Of a DNA stretch of 64,000 nt, positions 37,233 through 46,155 are shown one piece after another. Source of the stretch: Exiguobacterium algae (GTDB lineage Bacteria; Bacillota; Bacilli; Exiguobacteriales; Exiguobacteriaceae); the NCBI RefSeq assembly GCF_018617875.1, contig NZ_JACSKZ010000004.1:1-64000 (forward strand), written 5' to 3'. How positions within the stretch are numbered: position 1 is the first letter of the stretch; each line of letters begins with the position of its first letter. The position numbers and the translations under genes are program-made. The notes under the pieces were generated by a model, which worked only from the letters and a program-made list of their open reading frames with translations, did not search any database and was not told where the DNA came from.

Positions 37233-38375
37233 ATGCTGCGTTTTCGCTTTTTGATTTTAATGTTGATCGTCTTCATCTCCGGCTTAATCCAAGGGGCACT
37301 CATCCCTTTATTGTCGACATTGATTGAACGAGACGGCGCCCCCGCCTGGTTGAATGGATTGAACGCGACCATGCTCTATTTAGGAGTCATCGTTTCCGCC
37401 CCGCTTCTCGAACGTTTCGTCCGCAAATACGGATTTCGACCGACGATCGTGCTCGGTATTGTGTTAACCGCGTTCGCAACGTTTGCCCTGCCACTCTGGC
37501 CGTCTCTGCTCATCTGGGCCATCATGCGCTTTATCATCGGATTTGGAGATTCAGCCTTGCATTACGGGTCTCAAGTATGGGTCACGTCTGCGAGCGATAA
37601 GAGAAGTTTAGGACGCGCAATGGCGTATTACGGCATGTCGTTCAGTCTCGGTTTCGCGGTCGGGCCGCTGATTGCCCCGCTGGTCGATCTTTATTTTTGG
37701 CTTCCTTTTTTGATTCTCTTGTTCTTCTGTCTCGCCTCACTTTTCCTTGTCTTTAAAGTGGAAAACGAGTATCCGGAGTCCGAAGTCACAAAGACAGACT
37801 CCAAAGGACGAATCCGTCTCATTTTCATCGGTGCAGGATACACCCTTTTGCCCGCATTTACATATGGATTCCTCGAAGCCAGTTTAAATGCCAATTTCCC
37901 GATTTTCACCGTCCGAAACGGGATGAGTTTGACCGAGACGAGTACATTGATTACGACGTTCATCGTCACCTCAATTATCGTACAGCTCCCGCTCGGCCGA
38001 CTCGCGGATCGTTTCGGCAAGAAACGAATTTTGCAAATCGTACTAACGCTTGGAACGTTCGTCTTCGCATTCGCTAATCTGGCAATCGATCATTTCGCCT
38101 GGCTTCTCGTGCTCTTCGCTCTCGCAGGAGCAGGTTTAGGTTCGACGTACTCGCTCGGTCTTGCCCATATGACTGAAGTGCTTCCCCGTTCCCTCTTACC
38201 TACGGGAAATATGCTGTACAGCATCTCATTCAGTGTCGGTTCCATCACCGGTCCGATGATTGGTGCCCTCTGGTTATCTTTACCGAAAGAAGTTTATTTT
38301 TTCATGTACACACTCATTTTAGGCATTCTTGCAACGCGCCTGCTCACTTCGAAATCAAAACCCATCACCTTATAA
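37233..38375 (+). CDS. MFS transporter (YfkF-like)
   Basis: A 380-residue major facilitator with about 12 helices and the motif GRLADRFGKKRILQ in the central loop (about residues 250-263). It sits near yfkAB; B. subtilis has the MFS gene yfkF in the same neighbourhood, hence the tentative link. It has no recognised substrate. GAGGTG stands before the ATG. Confidence 0.82.
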   Translation: MLRFRFLILMLIVFISGLIQGALIPLLSTLIERDGAPAWLNGLNATMLYLGVIVSAPLLERFVRKYGFRPTIVLGIVLTAFATFALPLWPSLLIWAIMRFIIGFGDSALHYGSQVWVTSASDKRSLGRAMAYYGMSFSLGFAVGPLIAPLVDLYFWLPFLILLFFCLASLFLVFKVENEYPESEVTKTDSKGRIRLIFIGAGYTLLPAFTYGFLEASLNANFPIFTVRNGMSLTETSTLITTFIVTSIIVQLPLGRLADRFGKKRILQIVLTLGTFVFAFANLAIDHFAWLLVLFALAGAGLGSTYSLGLAHMTEVLPRSLLPTGNMLYSISFSVGSITGPMIGALWLSLPKEVYFFMYTLILGILATRLLTSKSKPITL

Positions 38376-38376
38376 C

Positions 38377-38411
38377 AAAAAGAGACGGTTCACGCAGAAC
38401 CGTCTCTTTTT
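38377..38411. terminator. Bidirectional terminator
   Basis: A 15-bp perfect stem (38377-38391 with 38397-38411) with A and T runs, between convergent genes. Confidence 0.92.
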
Positions 38412-38713
38412 CACTCTAATACGCTGTCGATTTTCACGTCGTTCAATTCAAGTGCTTGAATAAACACATCATCCAGTGCGAATGGTTCTGTCTCCAGACT
38501 GGCTAAAATATCAGAGCCGAGGGTGACCTCAATCACGCGATCATTGATATGCCACCTCGTCTGAATATCATCCCCTTGCCTGACAGCGAGTGTCGCTACT
38601 TGCCCGTGGCGTTTCTTCAAACTTTGACTTACGCACTTCATCACATACTTCACATACTCGTCCTTCGGTTGACGCGATATGAGGATGTTGCGGACAATCC
38701 GATTTCTTGTCAT
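38411..38713 (-). CDS. Hypothetical protein, 100 residues
   Basis: A soluble 100-residue protein with a basic N-terminal half and an acidic C-terminal half; no family recognised. The ATG at 38713 has AAAGGAGG upstream. It lies alone between the terminator and a ~150-bp gap before the DMT transporter gene. Confidence 0.6.
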   Translation of the reverse strand: MTRNRIVRNILISRQPKDEYVKYVMKCVSQSLKKRHGQVATLAVRQGDDIQTRWHINDRVIEVTLGSDILASLETEPFALDDVFIQALELNDVKIDSVLE

Positions 38714-38863
38714 CTCTCTTCCTCCTTCCTTTGTCGTGTGCACGCAAGTCTTTACAGACGAAGACCGATTTTCTCATTCACCAAATTTCAGAATTTTTAA
38801 TATATTTTGTCATGCCAACTCATTTCCGTCAACCTTACCTGTTCCTGCGTATCATCGAGTCGA

Positions 38864-39793
38864 TTACCGTTTTACTTTCCGACCTTGGAAATAGGTCGAG
38901 AGATAAATACCCGCGACCACAAAGAACAAACCGACGATGGCATTCCACGGAATCGTCTCTCCGAGTAAAATTCCTGACAACATCACCCCGAACAAGGGAA
39001 CAAAGAACATATAGAGAGAAATTCGACTGACTGGATTATGCTTCATCAACGTGTTCCAAAGTGTGAAGCCGATCGCAGAGAGCATCGCTAAATACAATAA
39101 AAATAATGAGGTCTGGAACGTATAAGGTAATGATGCACCAGACGGTTCAATGATCAGACCGATCACAAGTAAACCAAGCGAACCAATCACCATCGCCCAT
39201 GCCGTCATCGGGGCGACATCATAGGACCGGGAATAATCTTTGGCGATCAGATTTGCAAAAGCCCCCGAAATCATCGCCATGATGAGCAGGATTTCTCCGG
39301 GGCCGAATCCGATTTCTGTACCGGAGGCGGGCCAGTTCGCAATCACAATACCAGAGAACCCGAGCGTCAACGCGATTCCTTTTAAGCGGTTCAACCGATC
39401 GTCTTCGTAGCGGAAGTGAGCAAGCAACATTTGAAAAAATGAAGTGGATCCGGCAATGATCGACCCTTGAACCCCAGTAGAAATCGACAGTCCGATGTAA
39501 AAGAATAGGTATTGAAGGAACGTTAAAAACGAACCGAGATGTGCGTAGGCTTTAATTCTTTGTCGGTCCAATCGAATCGACCGTTTCAACACGAAATGAC
39601 TAATACCGAGCAACAACACCCCGGCAAGCAAAAAACGTTCCCCCGCAAAGAACAGTTGCTGACCGTATTCATTCGATTGAATGTCTAATTCGCGATAACT
39701 CAGTTTGATGAACGGGAACGCACTCCCCCATAACAATGTATTGAACAATGCTAAAAGCATGACTGTCCAGTTGCGCTGAAACACATTTTCCAT
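38864..39793 (-). CDS. DMT superfamily transporter (EamA)
   Basis: A 309-residue drug/metabolite transporter with ten predicted helices and two EamA repeats (about residues 10-150 and 165-300). Typical first-helix motif NTLLWGSAFPFIKL. It may export metabolites or amino acids; substrate unknown. AAGGAG stands before the ATG. It is divergent from the pfeT-like gene, so the region between them may influence both. Confidence 0.85.
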   Translation of the reverse strand: MENVFQRNWTVMLLALFNTLLWGSAFPFIKLSYRELDIQSNEYGQQLFFAGERFLLAGVLLLGISHFVLKRSIRLDRQRIKAYAHLGSFLTFLQYLFFYIGLSISTGVQGSIIAGSTSFFQMLLAHFRYEDDRLNRLKGIALTLGFSGIVIANWPASGTEIGFGPGEILLIMAMISGAFANLIAKDYSRSYDVAPMTAWAMVIGSLGLLVIGLIIEPSGASLPYTFQTSLFLLYLAMLSAIGFTLWNTLMKHNPVSRISLYMFFVPLFGVMLSGILLGETIPWNAIVGLFFVVAGIYLSTYFQGRKVKR

Positions 39794-39858
39794 GACACAA
39801 TATCTCCTTAATCTTTTTGTTTGTGAACCACTTTGAGGAATGATAAAATAAACTTAGA

Positions 39859-39873
39859 TAATAATTATTATAA
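39859..39873 (+). promoter_or_regulatory. PerR box upstream of the P-type ATPase
   Basis: TAATAATTATTATAA differs from the PerR consensus TTATAATNATTATAA at one position only. It overlaps a likely -10 (GATAAT at 39857-39862, with TTGAGG 18 bp upstream). Established: B. subtilis pfeT is PerR-repressed. Confidence 0.75.
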
Positions 39874-39920
39874 ATAAGATGAAGCTGACTAAAACTAAAA
39901 ACACCTGTTTTGAGCGAAAG

Positions 39921-39950
39921 GATAATGATAATCATCATCAATCATTATCA
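39921..39950 (+). promoter_or_regulatory. Fur box(es) upstream of the P-type ATPase
   Basis: The 19-bp Fur consensus GATAATGATAATCATTATC is matched at 18 positions (39921-39939), and the 7-1-7 core TGATAATNATTATCA at 13 of 14 (39926-39940). A further ATCATTATCA half-site follows at 39941-39950. It lies downstream of the PerR box, 43-72 nt before the start codon. Confidence 0.7.
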
Positions 39951-39992
39951 ATTAATCGAGATTCATTCTCATTTAGAAAGAAGGGACTTTTT

Positions 39993-41900
39993 ATGAATGC
40001 ACAAACCGTCTCGCAAGAAAAAGGCCACGTCTTCAAACGGGCCAGCTGGTTCGAGCATATCGAATTAATCATGGCACTCATCAGCGGTGTATTGATTGTA
40101 CTCGCTTATATCGCTGAAACACAAGAAGGAGCCACTTGGACCTACGTTTCCCTCTACCTCATCGCGTTTTTAATCGGTGGCTACGCCAAAGCGAAGGAAG
40201 GCATCACAGATACATGGGAGACCAAATCCTTGAACGTCGAATTGCTCATGATTATCGCAGCGATTGGTGCCGCCTCGATTGGTTACTGGATGGAAGGTGC
40301 CATCCTCATCTTCATTTTCGCACTATCAGGCGCTCTTGAAACGTACACAATGAATAAAAATGAACGTGCCCTCGAATCTTTAATGGAATTGCAACCTGAA
40401 CAGGCGACACGTCTTACTGCTTCGGATTCACTCGAAGTCGTTCACATTGATGATTTAAAAGTTGGGGACCGGATTTATGTCCGTCCCGGAGAACGGATTC
40501 CTGTAGACGGTCGAATCCTTAGTGGGAGTGCCTCTGTCGAAGAAGCGGCAATCACCGGTGAGTCCGTCCCTGTCGACCGCAACGTCGGTGATGAGGTGTT
40601 CGGGTCGAGCGTGAATTTAAACGGCGTCTTGACGATTGAAGTCACGAAGCTTGCAACCGAGACGTTGTTCCAAAAAATCATTCAGATGGTCCAACAGGCC
40701 CAGGAAGAAAAGTCACCGTCCGCTCAATTCATTGACCGCTATGAAGGACGTTACGTTCAGATTGTACTCCTGTCAGTCACGGCGATTATTCTCTTCGGAC
40801 CTTTTTTGACCTCGTGGTCTCTTGAAACAAGCATCTATCGGGGGATGATTCTTCTCGTCGTCGCCTCCCCTTGCGCCCTTGTTGCCGCAATCACGCCGGC
40901 TGCTCTTGCCGCGATTGCATCATCGGCCAAACATGGGATTTTGTTCAAAGGCGGTGCCCATATCGAAAACATGGGCCGTCTGAAAGCCATCGCTTTTGAC
41001 AAAACCGGAACGTTAACCATCGGTAAACCGATTGTTCAAAAAGCGATGATTCACCCTGAACTGGACACGGCGACCGTCTATCGAGTCGTCAGTCTGATCG
41101 AGGAACATTCGACCCACCCGCTTGCTGAAGCGCTCGTCGCCTTTACCGGAAAACATGAAGGAGAAATGCGTGATTTTAAAGATGTGACCGGTTCAGGGAT
41201 CGAAGCGACGATTGACGGGGTGTCGTACCGCGTCGGCAAACAGAAGTTTGCTGACCGAAGCGGTGACTTTTTCCGTGAAGAGGTCGAGCAGTTGAAAGCC
41301 GCAGGGCATACCCTCGTCTTCATTAGTGACGAAACCCGCACGATTGGCGCGTTCGCACTCCGGGATACGTTGCGTCCCGAGGCAAAAACGGCCATCGAGC
41401 AGTTAAATAAGCTTGGCATTGCCACAATTATGATCACTGGCGACAATGAGGCTACCGCTCGCGCCATTTCTTCCGAGGCCGGCATGACACGTTTTATCGC
41501 CGAATGCCTGCCCGAAGAAAAGGTAGAGCAAATCAAGTCGTTGCGCGAAGAGTATGGTTCAATCGGCATGATCGGGGATGGGATCAACGACGCACCGGCC
41601 CTCGCCACGGCAGATGTCGGGATTGCGATGGGTGAAGGAACAGATGCCGCTCTTGAAACCGCGGATGTCGTATTGATGAAAAATGATTTAGTTCGATTAA
41701 GCGACGGTATTCGACAATCTCGTAAGTTGAATCGAATCGTGCTCCAAAACGTCATTTTTGCGCTCGGAGTCATTCTTGTCCTGATTGCAACGAATATCTT
41801 CGAGTTGCTTGTGATGCCATTCGCCGTCGTCGGTCACGAAGGGTCAACAATCCTCGTCATCTTAAACGGTCTCCGCCTCCTCACTTCTTCATGGAAGTGA
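39993..41900 (+). CDS. pfeT: P1B-type metal-transporting ATPase, PfeT/ZosA type
   Basis: A 635-residue heavy-metal P-type ATPase: no N-terminal metal-binding domain, membrane motif SPC (VVASPCALV), TGES-type loop [11 protein letters not shown], phosphorylation site [13 protein letters not shown] motif STHPLAEAL, and [20 protein letters not shown]. The SPC motif and short N-terminus place it in the P1B4 group, which exports ferrous iron in B. subtilis (PfeT, once called ZosA); cobalt or zinc is possible. The ATG at 39993 is preceded by AGAAGGGA; codons upstream in the frame run through the Fur box and are rejected. PerR and Fur boxes lie upstream. Confidence 0.88.
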   Translation: MNAQTVSQEKGHVFKRASWFEHIELIMALISGVLIVLAYIAETQEGATWTYVSLYLIAFLIGGYAKAKEGITDTWETKSLNVELLMIIAAIGAASIGYWMEGAILIFIFALSGALETYTMNKNERALESLMELQPEQATRLTASDSLEVVHIDDLKVGDRIYVRPGERIPVDGRILSGSASVEEAAITGESVPVDRNVGDEVFGSSVNLNGVLTIEVTKLATETLFQKIIQMVQQAQEEKSPSAQFIDRYEGRYVQIVLLSVTAIILFGPFLTSWSLETSIYRGMILLVVASPCALVAAITPAALAAIASSAKHGILFKGGAHIENMGRLKAIAFDKTGTLTIGKPIVQKAMIHPELDTATVYRVVSLIEEHSTHPLAEALVAFTGKHEGEMRDFKDVTGSGIEATIDGVSYRVGKQKFADRSGDFFREEVEQLKAAGHTLVFISDETRTIGAFALRDTLRPEAKTAIEQLNKLGIATIMITGDNEATARAISSEAGMTRFIAECLPEEKVEQIKSLREEYGSIGMIGDGINDAPALATADVGIAMGEGTDAALETADVVLMKNDLVRLSDGIRQSRKLNRIVLQNVIFALGVILVLIATNIFELLVMPFAVVGHEGSTILVILNGLRLLTSSWK

Positions 41901-41930
41901 CAAAATTCGACAAACAGACGCAATCGAACA

Positions 41931-41959
41931 TTGAAAGCATATGTCGATTTCGTTATAAT
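41931..41959 (+). promoter_or_regulatory. Promoter of the sugar kinase gene
   Basis: TTGAAA (41931-41936), 17-bp spacer and a perfect TATAAT (41954-41959). Confidence 0.75.
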
Positions 41960-42020
41960 TGAAACAATGTGTCTAACAGACGGAAACAGATCGAAAGATT
42001 GGCTAAAGGTGGTACAAGAT

Positions 42021-42947
42021 ATGAATACGATTGCAGTCATCGGCAAGGTGTTTGTCGATATAAAAGGAACGTCCTTCGCACCGCTTCATAAAGATGCGAA
42101 AAACGTCGGCGACATCACTTTCTCTAATGGCGGAACAGGCCGGAACGTTGCCCAAAACTTAGGTGTTCTTGGAAACGATGTCCGATTCGTCTCTACGGTT
42201 ACGAACGATCAAATCGGTGTCGGTGTCCTAGAAGAACTTCGGGGCATGAACGTCAATGTCGAGCAAGTCGATATGCTCGAAGACAACGGTATGGGAATGT
42301 GGCTCGCCGTCATGGACAACAACGGTGATCTTCAAACTTCAATTTCCAAACAACCGGACGAAGCTCGTATGGAAGAAGCGATTTTACGTCGGATTGACAC
42401 GGTATTCGAAGACAGCGATGCCGTCGCAATCGACTTGGATCTGTCGGTCAACGTTTTGAATGAAACGATTGAACTTTGCCGCGAGATGAAACTTCCCCTC
42501 TACGGTGTTTGTGGGCATTTGTCCGTCATTGAGCGGAATCGTCATTTACTTCAAGGCTTTACCGGCTTCATTTGCAGTCGTGAAGAAGCTGAAATCTTGT
42601 CTGATATGTCAATCGTTACCGTCGATGACGCGTTACGCGTCGCTGAAGTACTCGCGATGAAAGGCGCCCCACTCACGATTGTCACAATGAGTGAACTCGG
42701 TGCGGTATACGTCGACCTACGAACAAACGAGCAAGGACACGTCCCGACGACAAAAGTAAAAGTCGCAGACTCTACCGGAGCCGGTGACTCCTTCTTCTCA
42801 GCTGTCATTTCGGAGCTCATGAAGAAGCGTCCGATCGAAGATGCGCTTCGACTCGGCATGCGGGTGGCTGGCAAAGTGATCGGCTCGCATGAGAATGGAT
42901 TGACAAAAGAAATGTATGAAACATTAGAACAACCTACTCGGGATTGA
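42021..42947 (+). CDS. PfkB family carbohydrate/nucleoside kinase
   Basis: A 308-residue ribokinase-like kinase: GGTGRNVAQNLGVLG near residues 35-49, and the ATP-site motif DSTGAGDSFFSAV (about 252-264, catalytic Asp in AGD). The substrate cannot be fixed; pseudouridine, ribose or another sugar are options. The ATG at 42021 has AAAGGTGG 8 nt upstream; a longer frame overlaps the promoter. A terminator follows. Confidence 0.85.
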   Translation: MNTIAVIGKVFVDIKGTSFAPLHKDAKNVGDITFSNGGTGRNVAQNLGVLGNDVRFVSTVTNDQIGVGVLEELRGMNVNVEQVDMLEDNGMGMWLAVMDNNGDLQTSISKQPDEARMEEAILRRIDTVFEDSDAVAIDLDLSVNVLNETIELCREMKLPLYGVCGHLSVIERNRHLLQGFTGFICSREEAEILSDMSIVTVDDALRVAEVLAMKGAPLTIVTMSELGAVYVDLRTNEQGHVPTTKVKVADSTGAGDSFFSAVISELMKKRPIEDALRLGMRVAGKVIGSHENGLTKEMYETLEQPTRD

Positions 42948-42948
42948 G

Positions 42949-42982
42949 ACAAACGCATCGACGTCAAGTCGATGCGTTTTGT
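42949..42982 (+). terminator. Terminator of the kinase gene
   Basis: A 14-nt stem (42949-42962 with 42968-42981) with T residues at its end. Confidence 0.75.
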
Positions 42983-43016
42983 TCAAGTCACACTTGAAAG
43001 GAAAGGAACGATTGAT

Positions 43017-43454
43017 TTGGTGAGAACAAAGCAACGTAGCGCGATCATCCTGATGAATGACCAGGATGAGGTCGCTTTAATTCGTAGAGAAAAAGAAGAT
43101 GTATTGTATTATGTGTTCCCAGGCGGTGGTGTTGAATTTGGACATACGACTGAAGAAACCGCTGTACGGGAGGCTTTTGAAGAGTTGGGCGTTCATGTCA
43201 AACTCGAAGGAGTGGCAGCCTATGTCGCCTTCAACAATGAACTGAATCCTTATTATTGGGCAACGATGACCGGCGGCGAATTCGGGACCGGGACCGGCGA
43301 AGAATTCCAGGCCGAACAGACGAATGGCTCGTATACCCCATTGTGGGTGAAGCGTTCAGCCCTTCCGCATCTTCCGGTTCGTCCTCCTTCACTAGCAGAA
43401 AAGCTTGCTTCACACGAAGAACGCTTTTATGACTTGATGCTCGCTGAGGACTAA
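43017..43454 (+). CDS. NUDIX hydrolase
   Basis: A 145-residue NUDIX protein. The box reads GVEFGHTTEETAVREAFEEL, with intact REAFEELG metal ligands; the first Glu of Gx5Ex7 is a His. Substrate (a nucleoside diphosphate derivative) unknown. I choose TTG at 43017 (or GTG at 43020) because GAAAGGA lies 9 nt upstream; the longer frame starts inside the preceding terminator. Confidence 0.8.
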   Translation: MVRTKQRSAIILMNDQDEVALIRREKEDVLYYVFPGGGVEFGHTTEETAVREAFEELGVHVKLEGVAAYVAFNNELNPYYWATMTGGEFGTGTGEEFQAEQTNGSYTPLWVKRSALPHLPVRPPSLAEKLASHEERFYDLMLAED

Positions 43455-43522
43455 TCATGTGTATCCTCTTGAGAAATAGGGAATCTGACTTCTAACGAAA
43501 GATGAATCAGGAGGACTGCACT

Positions 43523-44470
43523 ATGGCAATGGATGAAGTGAAAGAAAAGAAAAATTGGCTCTCATTCGCAAAAGAACTTTTCCGCCGATTTAAAGAACAC
43601 GATGTACAGGATTATGGCGCCACCCTCGCTTTTTTTTGGTTCTTGTCCATCTTCCCCGGCATCATCTTTATTTTGGCCTTACTATCATTCTTTGATATCT
43701 CACAAGACTCGTTTCAAGATCAACTGAACGATTTAGCGCCCGGATCCGCGGCCTCTGAATTTCTGACCGGAATATTCGAAGCGATTGGAGAACCTCGAGG
43801 TGGGCTCCTCTCACTCGGTGCGATTTTAGCAATTTGGTCTGCGTCTAAAGGAGTCGATCGATTGATTACGACCGCCCTGCATGCGTATGGGGAAGACAAT
43901 GAACGTAACTTCTTCGTGAAAAAGGGACTGGCACTCGGCCTCACCCTTTTACTCGGCGTCGGCATGCTATTACTGATTCTTTCAAACGTGTTCGGTTCGC
44001 AAATTATAGAGTTCATCTCGAACTACATCCCGATTTCAGGAGCGGACACCGTGATGATCAACGTCTTCCGCTATACACTGACCACACTCGTCTTGATTTT
44101 GACGCTGTCCATCTTCTATAAAATTTCTCCGCAACAACATGTTTTTTGGAAAAGCACGTTACCCGGTGCGATTTTCGGAGTCATCGGTTGGCAACTTGTC
44201 TCTCTGGGATTCAGCCTGTATGTATCGAACTTCGGCAGTTACGACTCGACTTACGGTTCACTCGGAGGCATCATCGTCACGTTGCTATGGCTTCAACTGA
44301 CCGGCATGATCATCCTCATCGGTTCTGAAATTAATGCTACATGGATGCGTTACTTCAAAACGCCGAGCGAACAAGAATATGAACGAGACTTTAAGAAAAA
44401 CAAAAAGAAAGCGAAACATAAAGATCAGGAAGATGATTATCAGGACATCCCTACGAACACGTATGGATAA
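43523..44470 (+). CDS. YihY/BrkB family membrane protein
   Basis: A 315-residue membrane protein with six or so helices and the family segments AATLAFFWFLSIFPG-like start (YGATLAFFWFLSIFP), ILAIWSASKGVDRLI and the YGSLGGIIVTLLWLQLTGMI region; the C-terminal 40 residues are Lys-rich and cytoplasmic. The family was once called RNase BN in error; its role is unknown, possibly transport. The ATG at 43523 has AGGAGG 8 nt upstream. Confidence 0.87.
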   Translation: MAMDEVKEKKNWLSFAKELFRRFKEHDVQDYGATLAFFWFLSIFPGIIFILALLSFFDISQDSFQDQLNDLAPGSAASEFLTGIFEAIGEPRGGLLSLGAILAIWSASKGVDRLITTALHAYGEDNERNFFVKKGLALGLTLLLGVGMLLLILSNVFGSQIIEFISNYIPISGADTVMINVFRYTLTTLVLILTLSIFYKISPQQHVFWKSTLPGAIFGVIGWQLVSLGFSLYVSNFGSYDSTYGSLGGIIVTLLWLQLTGMIILIGSEINATWMRYFKTPSEQEYERDFKKNKKKAKHKDQEDDYQDIPTNTYG

Positions 44471-44515
44471 AAAACAAACGAGCGAATCCGTTTTGATCGG
44501 ATTCGCTCGTTTTTA
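44471..44515. terminator. Bidirectional terminator yihY/carbonic anhydrase
   Basis: A 15-bp perfect stem (44476-44490 with 44498-44512) with A and T runs on either side. Confidence 0.92.
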
Positions 44516-44516
44516 T

Positions 44517-45068
44517 TCAGGCTTTAACCGGGTCTAACCGGCCTGTGTTCGGATCAATCACAAAGCCATACACATTTGTTCCGGGTGGCAACAAAGGATG
44601 ATTGTTAATTAAATCAACCGAGTGAACGACGTTCGCTTCCACCGAGTCAAACCCGTGTAACCATTGTTCCAGGTTCACACCGGAAGCTTTCAGTGTTTGG
44701 AGCGTCTGTTGCTCGATGCCACGACGTTCCATTTCTTCAATGACAACGTTCGGTTCAATCGCAGCCATTCCGCAATCATAGTGACCGATTACGATGACCT
44801 CTTCCGCTCCAAGTGCATATAAGGCGACTAAGATTGAGCGCATCGCCGACCCGAACGGATGAGAGAGGACTGCCCCCGCATTTTTGATGATTTTCGCATC
44901 CCCGTTCTTGATCCCAAGAGCTTGTGGCAACAATTCCGTCAAACGCGTATCCATACAAGTTAAGATGACGACTTTTTTATCCGGGAATTTGTCTGATACA
45001 AATTGTTCATATTGTTTTTCCTGAACAAAGCGTTTATTGAATTCAAGCATTTCTTTTACAACTGACAC
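44517..45068 (-). CDS. Beta-class carbonic anhydrase
   Basis: A 183-residue beta-carbonic anhydrase interconverting CO2 and bicarbonate. Zinc ligands lie in LTCMDTRL (Cys, with the Asp/Arg dyad) and IGHYDCGM (His and Cys). The GTG start has GGGAGGGG 5 nt upstream. It is likely a bicarbonate supplier for carboxylases. It follows menA by 19 nt in the same direction. Confidence 0.92.
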   Translation of the reverse strand: MSVVKEMLEFNKRFVQEKQYEQFVSDKFPDKKVVILTCMDTRLTELLPQALGIKNGDAKIIKNAGAVLSHPFGSAMRSILVALYALGAEEVIVIGHYDCGMAAIEPNVVIEEMERRGIEQQTLQTLKASGVNLEQWLHGFDSVEANVVHSVDLINNHPLLPPGTNVYGFVIDPNTGRLDPVKA

Positions 45069-45087
45069 GTAAACCCCTCCCCTATTC

Positions 45088-45987
45088 TTACATCATGTAT
45101 TTCGAAACAATGAGTCCGACGACCATCCATGCCCCGAACAACGTATTTACTTTCGCAGTCATCGCCATCGCCGGCATGAGTGCGGCCGGCTCGGCCTTCT
45201 CCCAAAATTGCTTCACAGCCTGAATCATCATCGGGATGGTCAATAAGGCTAGCAGTACCCAAGGTGTCACATCGTACAGGACGACCGCAACAATGAGCCC
45301 TAATAAAGCAATCATAAAGAAACCGGCTAATACGAGGACAGCCCGACGGTGACCGACAAGGCACGCAATCGTCTTCCGTCCGTTTACTTTATCATTATCT
45401 AGATCCCGAATATTATTCGCAAGCAGGATTGCTCCGATCAATAAGGCCATCGGGAACGATACGAGCAACAATTCTGTCGTAACCTGTTCGATTTGAATGT
45501 ACCCGGAGATTCCAATAATGACATATCCCATAAAGAGTCCCGCGACCAACTCCCCAAACGGCGTATACGCGATCGGAAGTGGTCCACCTGTGTAAAGGTA
45601 TCCGACGAGCATCGACAGCACGCCAATCCAAATCAAATGCCAACTCGTTGTACCTGCGATATATAGACCGAGTAGCGCCGCCACCCCGTACATTCCAAGG
45701 GCAATTGTTAGGACCTGTTTCGGGGTGAAGCCGTCCCGAACAATCGACCCTCCGATGCCAATCGACCCCTCATGATCAAGACCGCGCTTATAATCATAGT
45801 ATTCATTAAATAAATTCGTTGCAATTTGAATGAGCATTGAGGCGACCAACATCGCTAAAAACAGCCCCCACTTCAACTCGGTTTCATCGATGACGATGAA
45901 CGTCCCGAGCAACACAGGGATAAAGCTCGCTGTAAGCGTGTGTGGTCGAATCATTCGCCAATATGCACTTTTTGATTTTTGTCTCAT
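45088..45987 (-). CDS. menA: 1,4-dihydroxy-2-naphthoate prenyltransferase MenA
   Basis: A 299-residue UbiA-family membrane prenyltransferase that adds the isoprenoid tail in menaquinone synthesis. It has nine or so helices and both Asp-rich motifs: NEYYDYKRGLD and NNIRDLDNDKVNGRKT, with IRPHTLTASFIPVLLG at the N-terminus. GGAGGGAGGG stands before the ATG. It is divergent from menF, so all late and early Men steps are grouped here. Confidence 0.94.
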   Translation of the reverse strand: MRQKSKSAYWRMIRPHTLTASFIPVLLGTFIVIDETELKWGLFLAMLVASMLIQIATNLFNEYYDYKRGLDHEGSIGIGGSIVRDGFTPKQVLTIALGMYGVAALLGLYIAGTTSWHLIWIGVLSMLVGYLYTGGPLPIAYTPFGELVAGLFMGYVIIGISGYIQIEQVTTELLLVSFPMALLIGAILLANNIRDLDNDKVNGRKTIACLVGHRRAVLVLAGFFMIALLGLIVAVVLYDVTPWVLLALLTIPMMIQAVKQFWEKAEPAALMPAMAMTAKVNTLFGAWMVVGLIVSKYMM

Positions 45988-46006
45988 GCAGTTCCCTCCC
46001 TCCGTT

Positions 46007-46036
46007 AGTTTACGTCTCGATGAAAAAATCTGTCAA
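46007..46036 (-). promoter_or_regulatory. Promoter of menA
   Basis: On the minus strand TTGACA (46036-46031), 18-bp spacer and TAAACT (46012-46007), about 20 nt before the menA start. Confidence 0.55.
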
Positions 46037-46155
46037 CGACAGTCTCTCGCGCAGACATCAAACCATTTTTTCGAGCATTTCATAGACAGTTCTGTCCTGA
46101 AGTCATGATACACTAAAGGATGAGAATTCTATCGGATTGAGGAGGCTTTTCTTTT

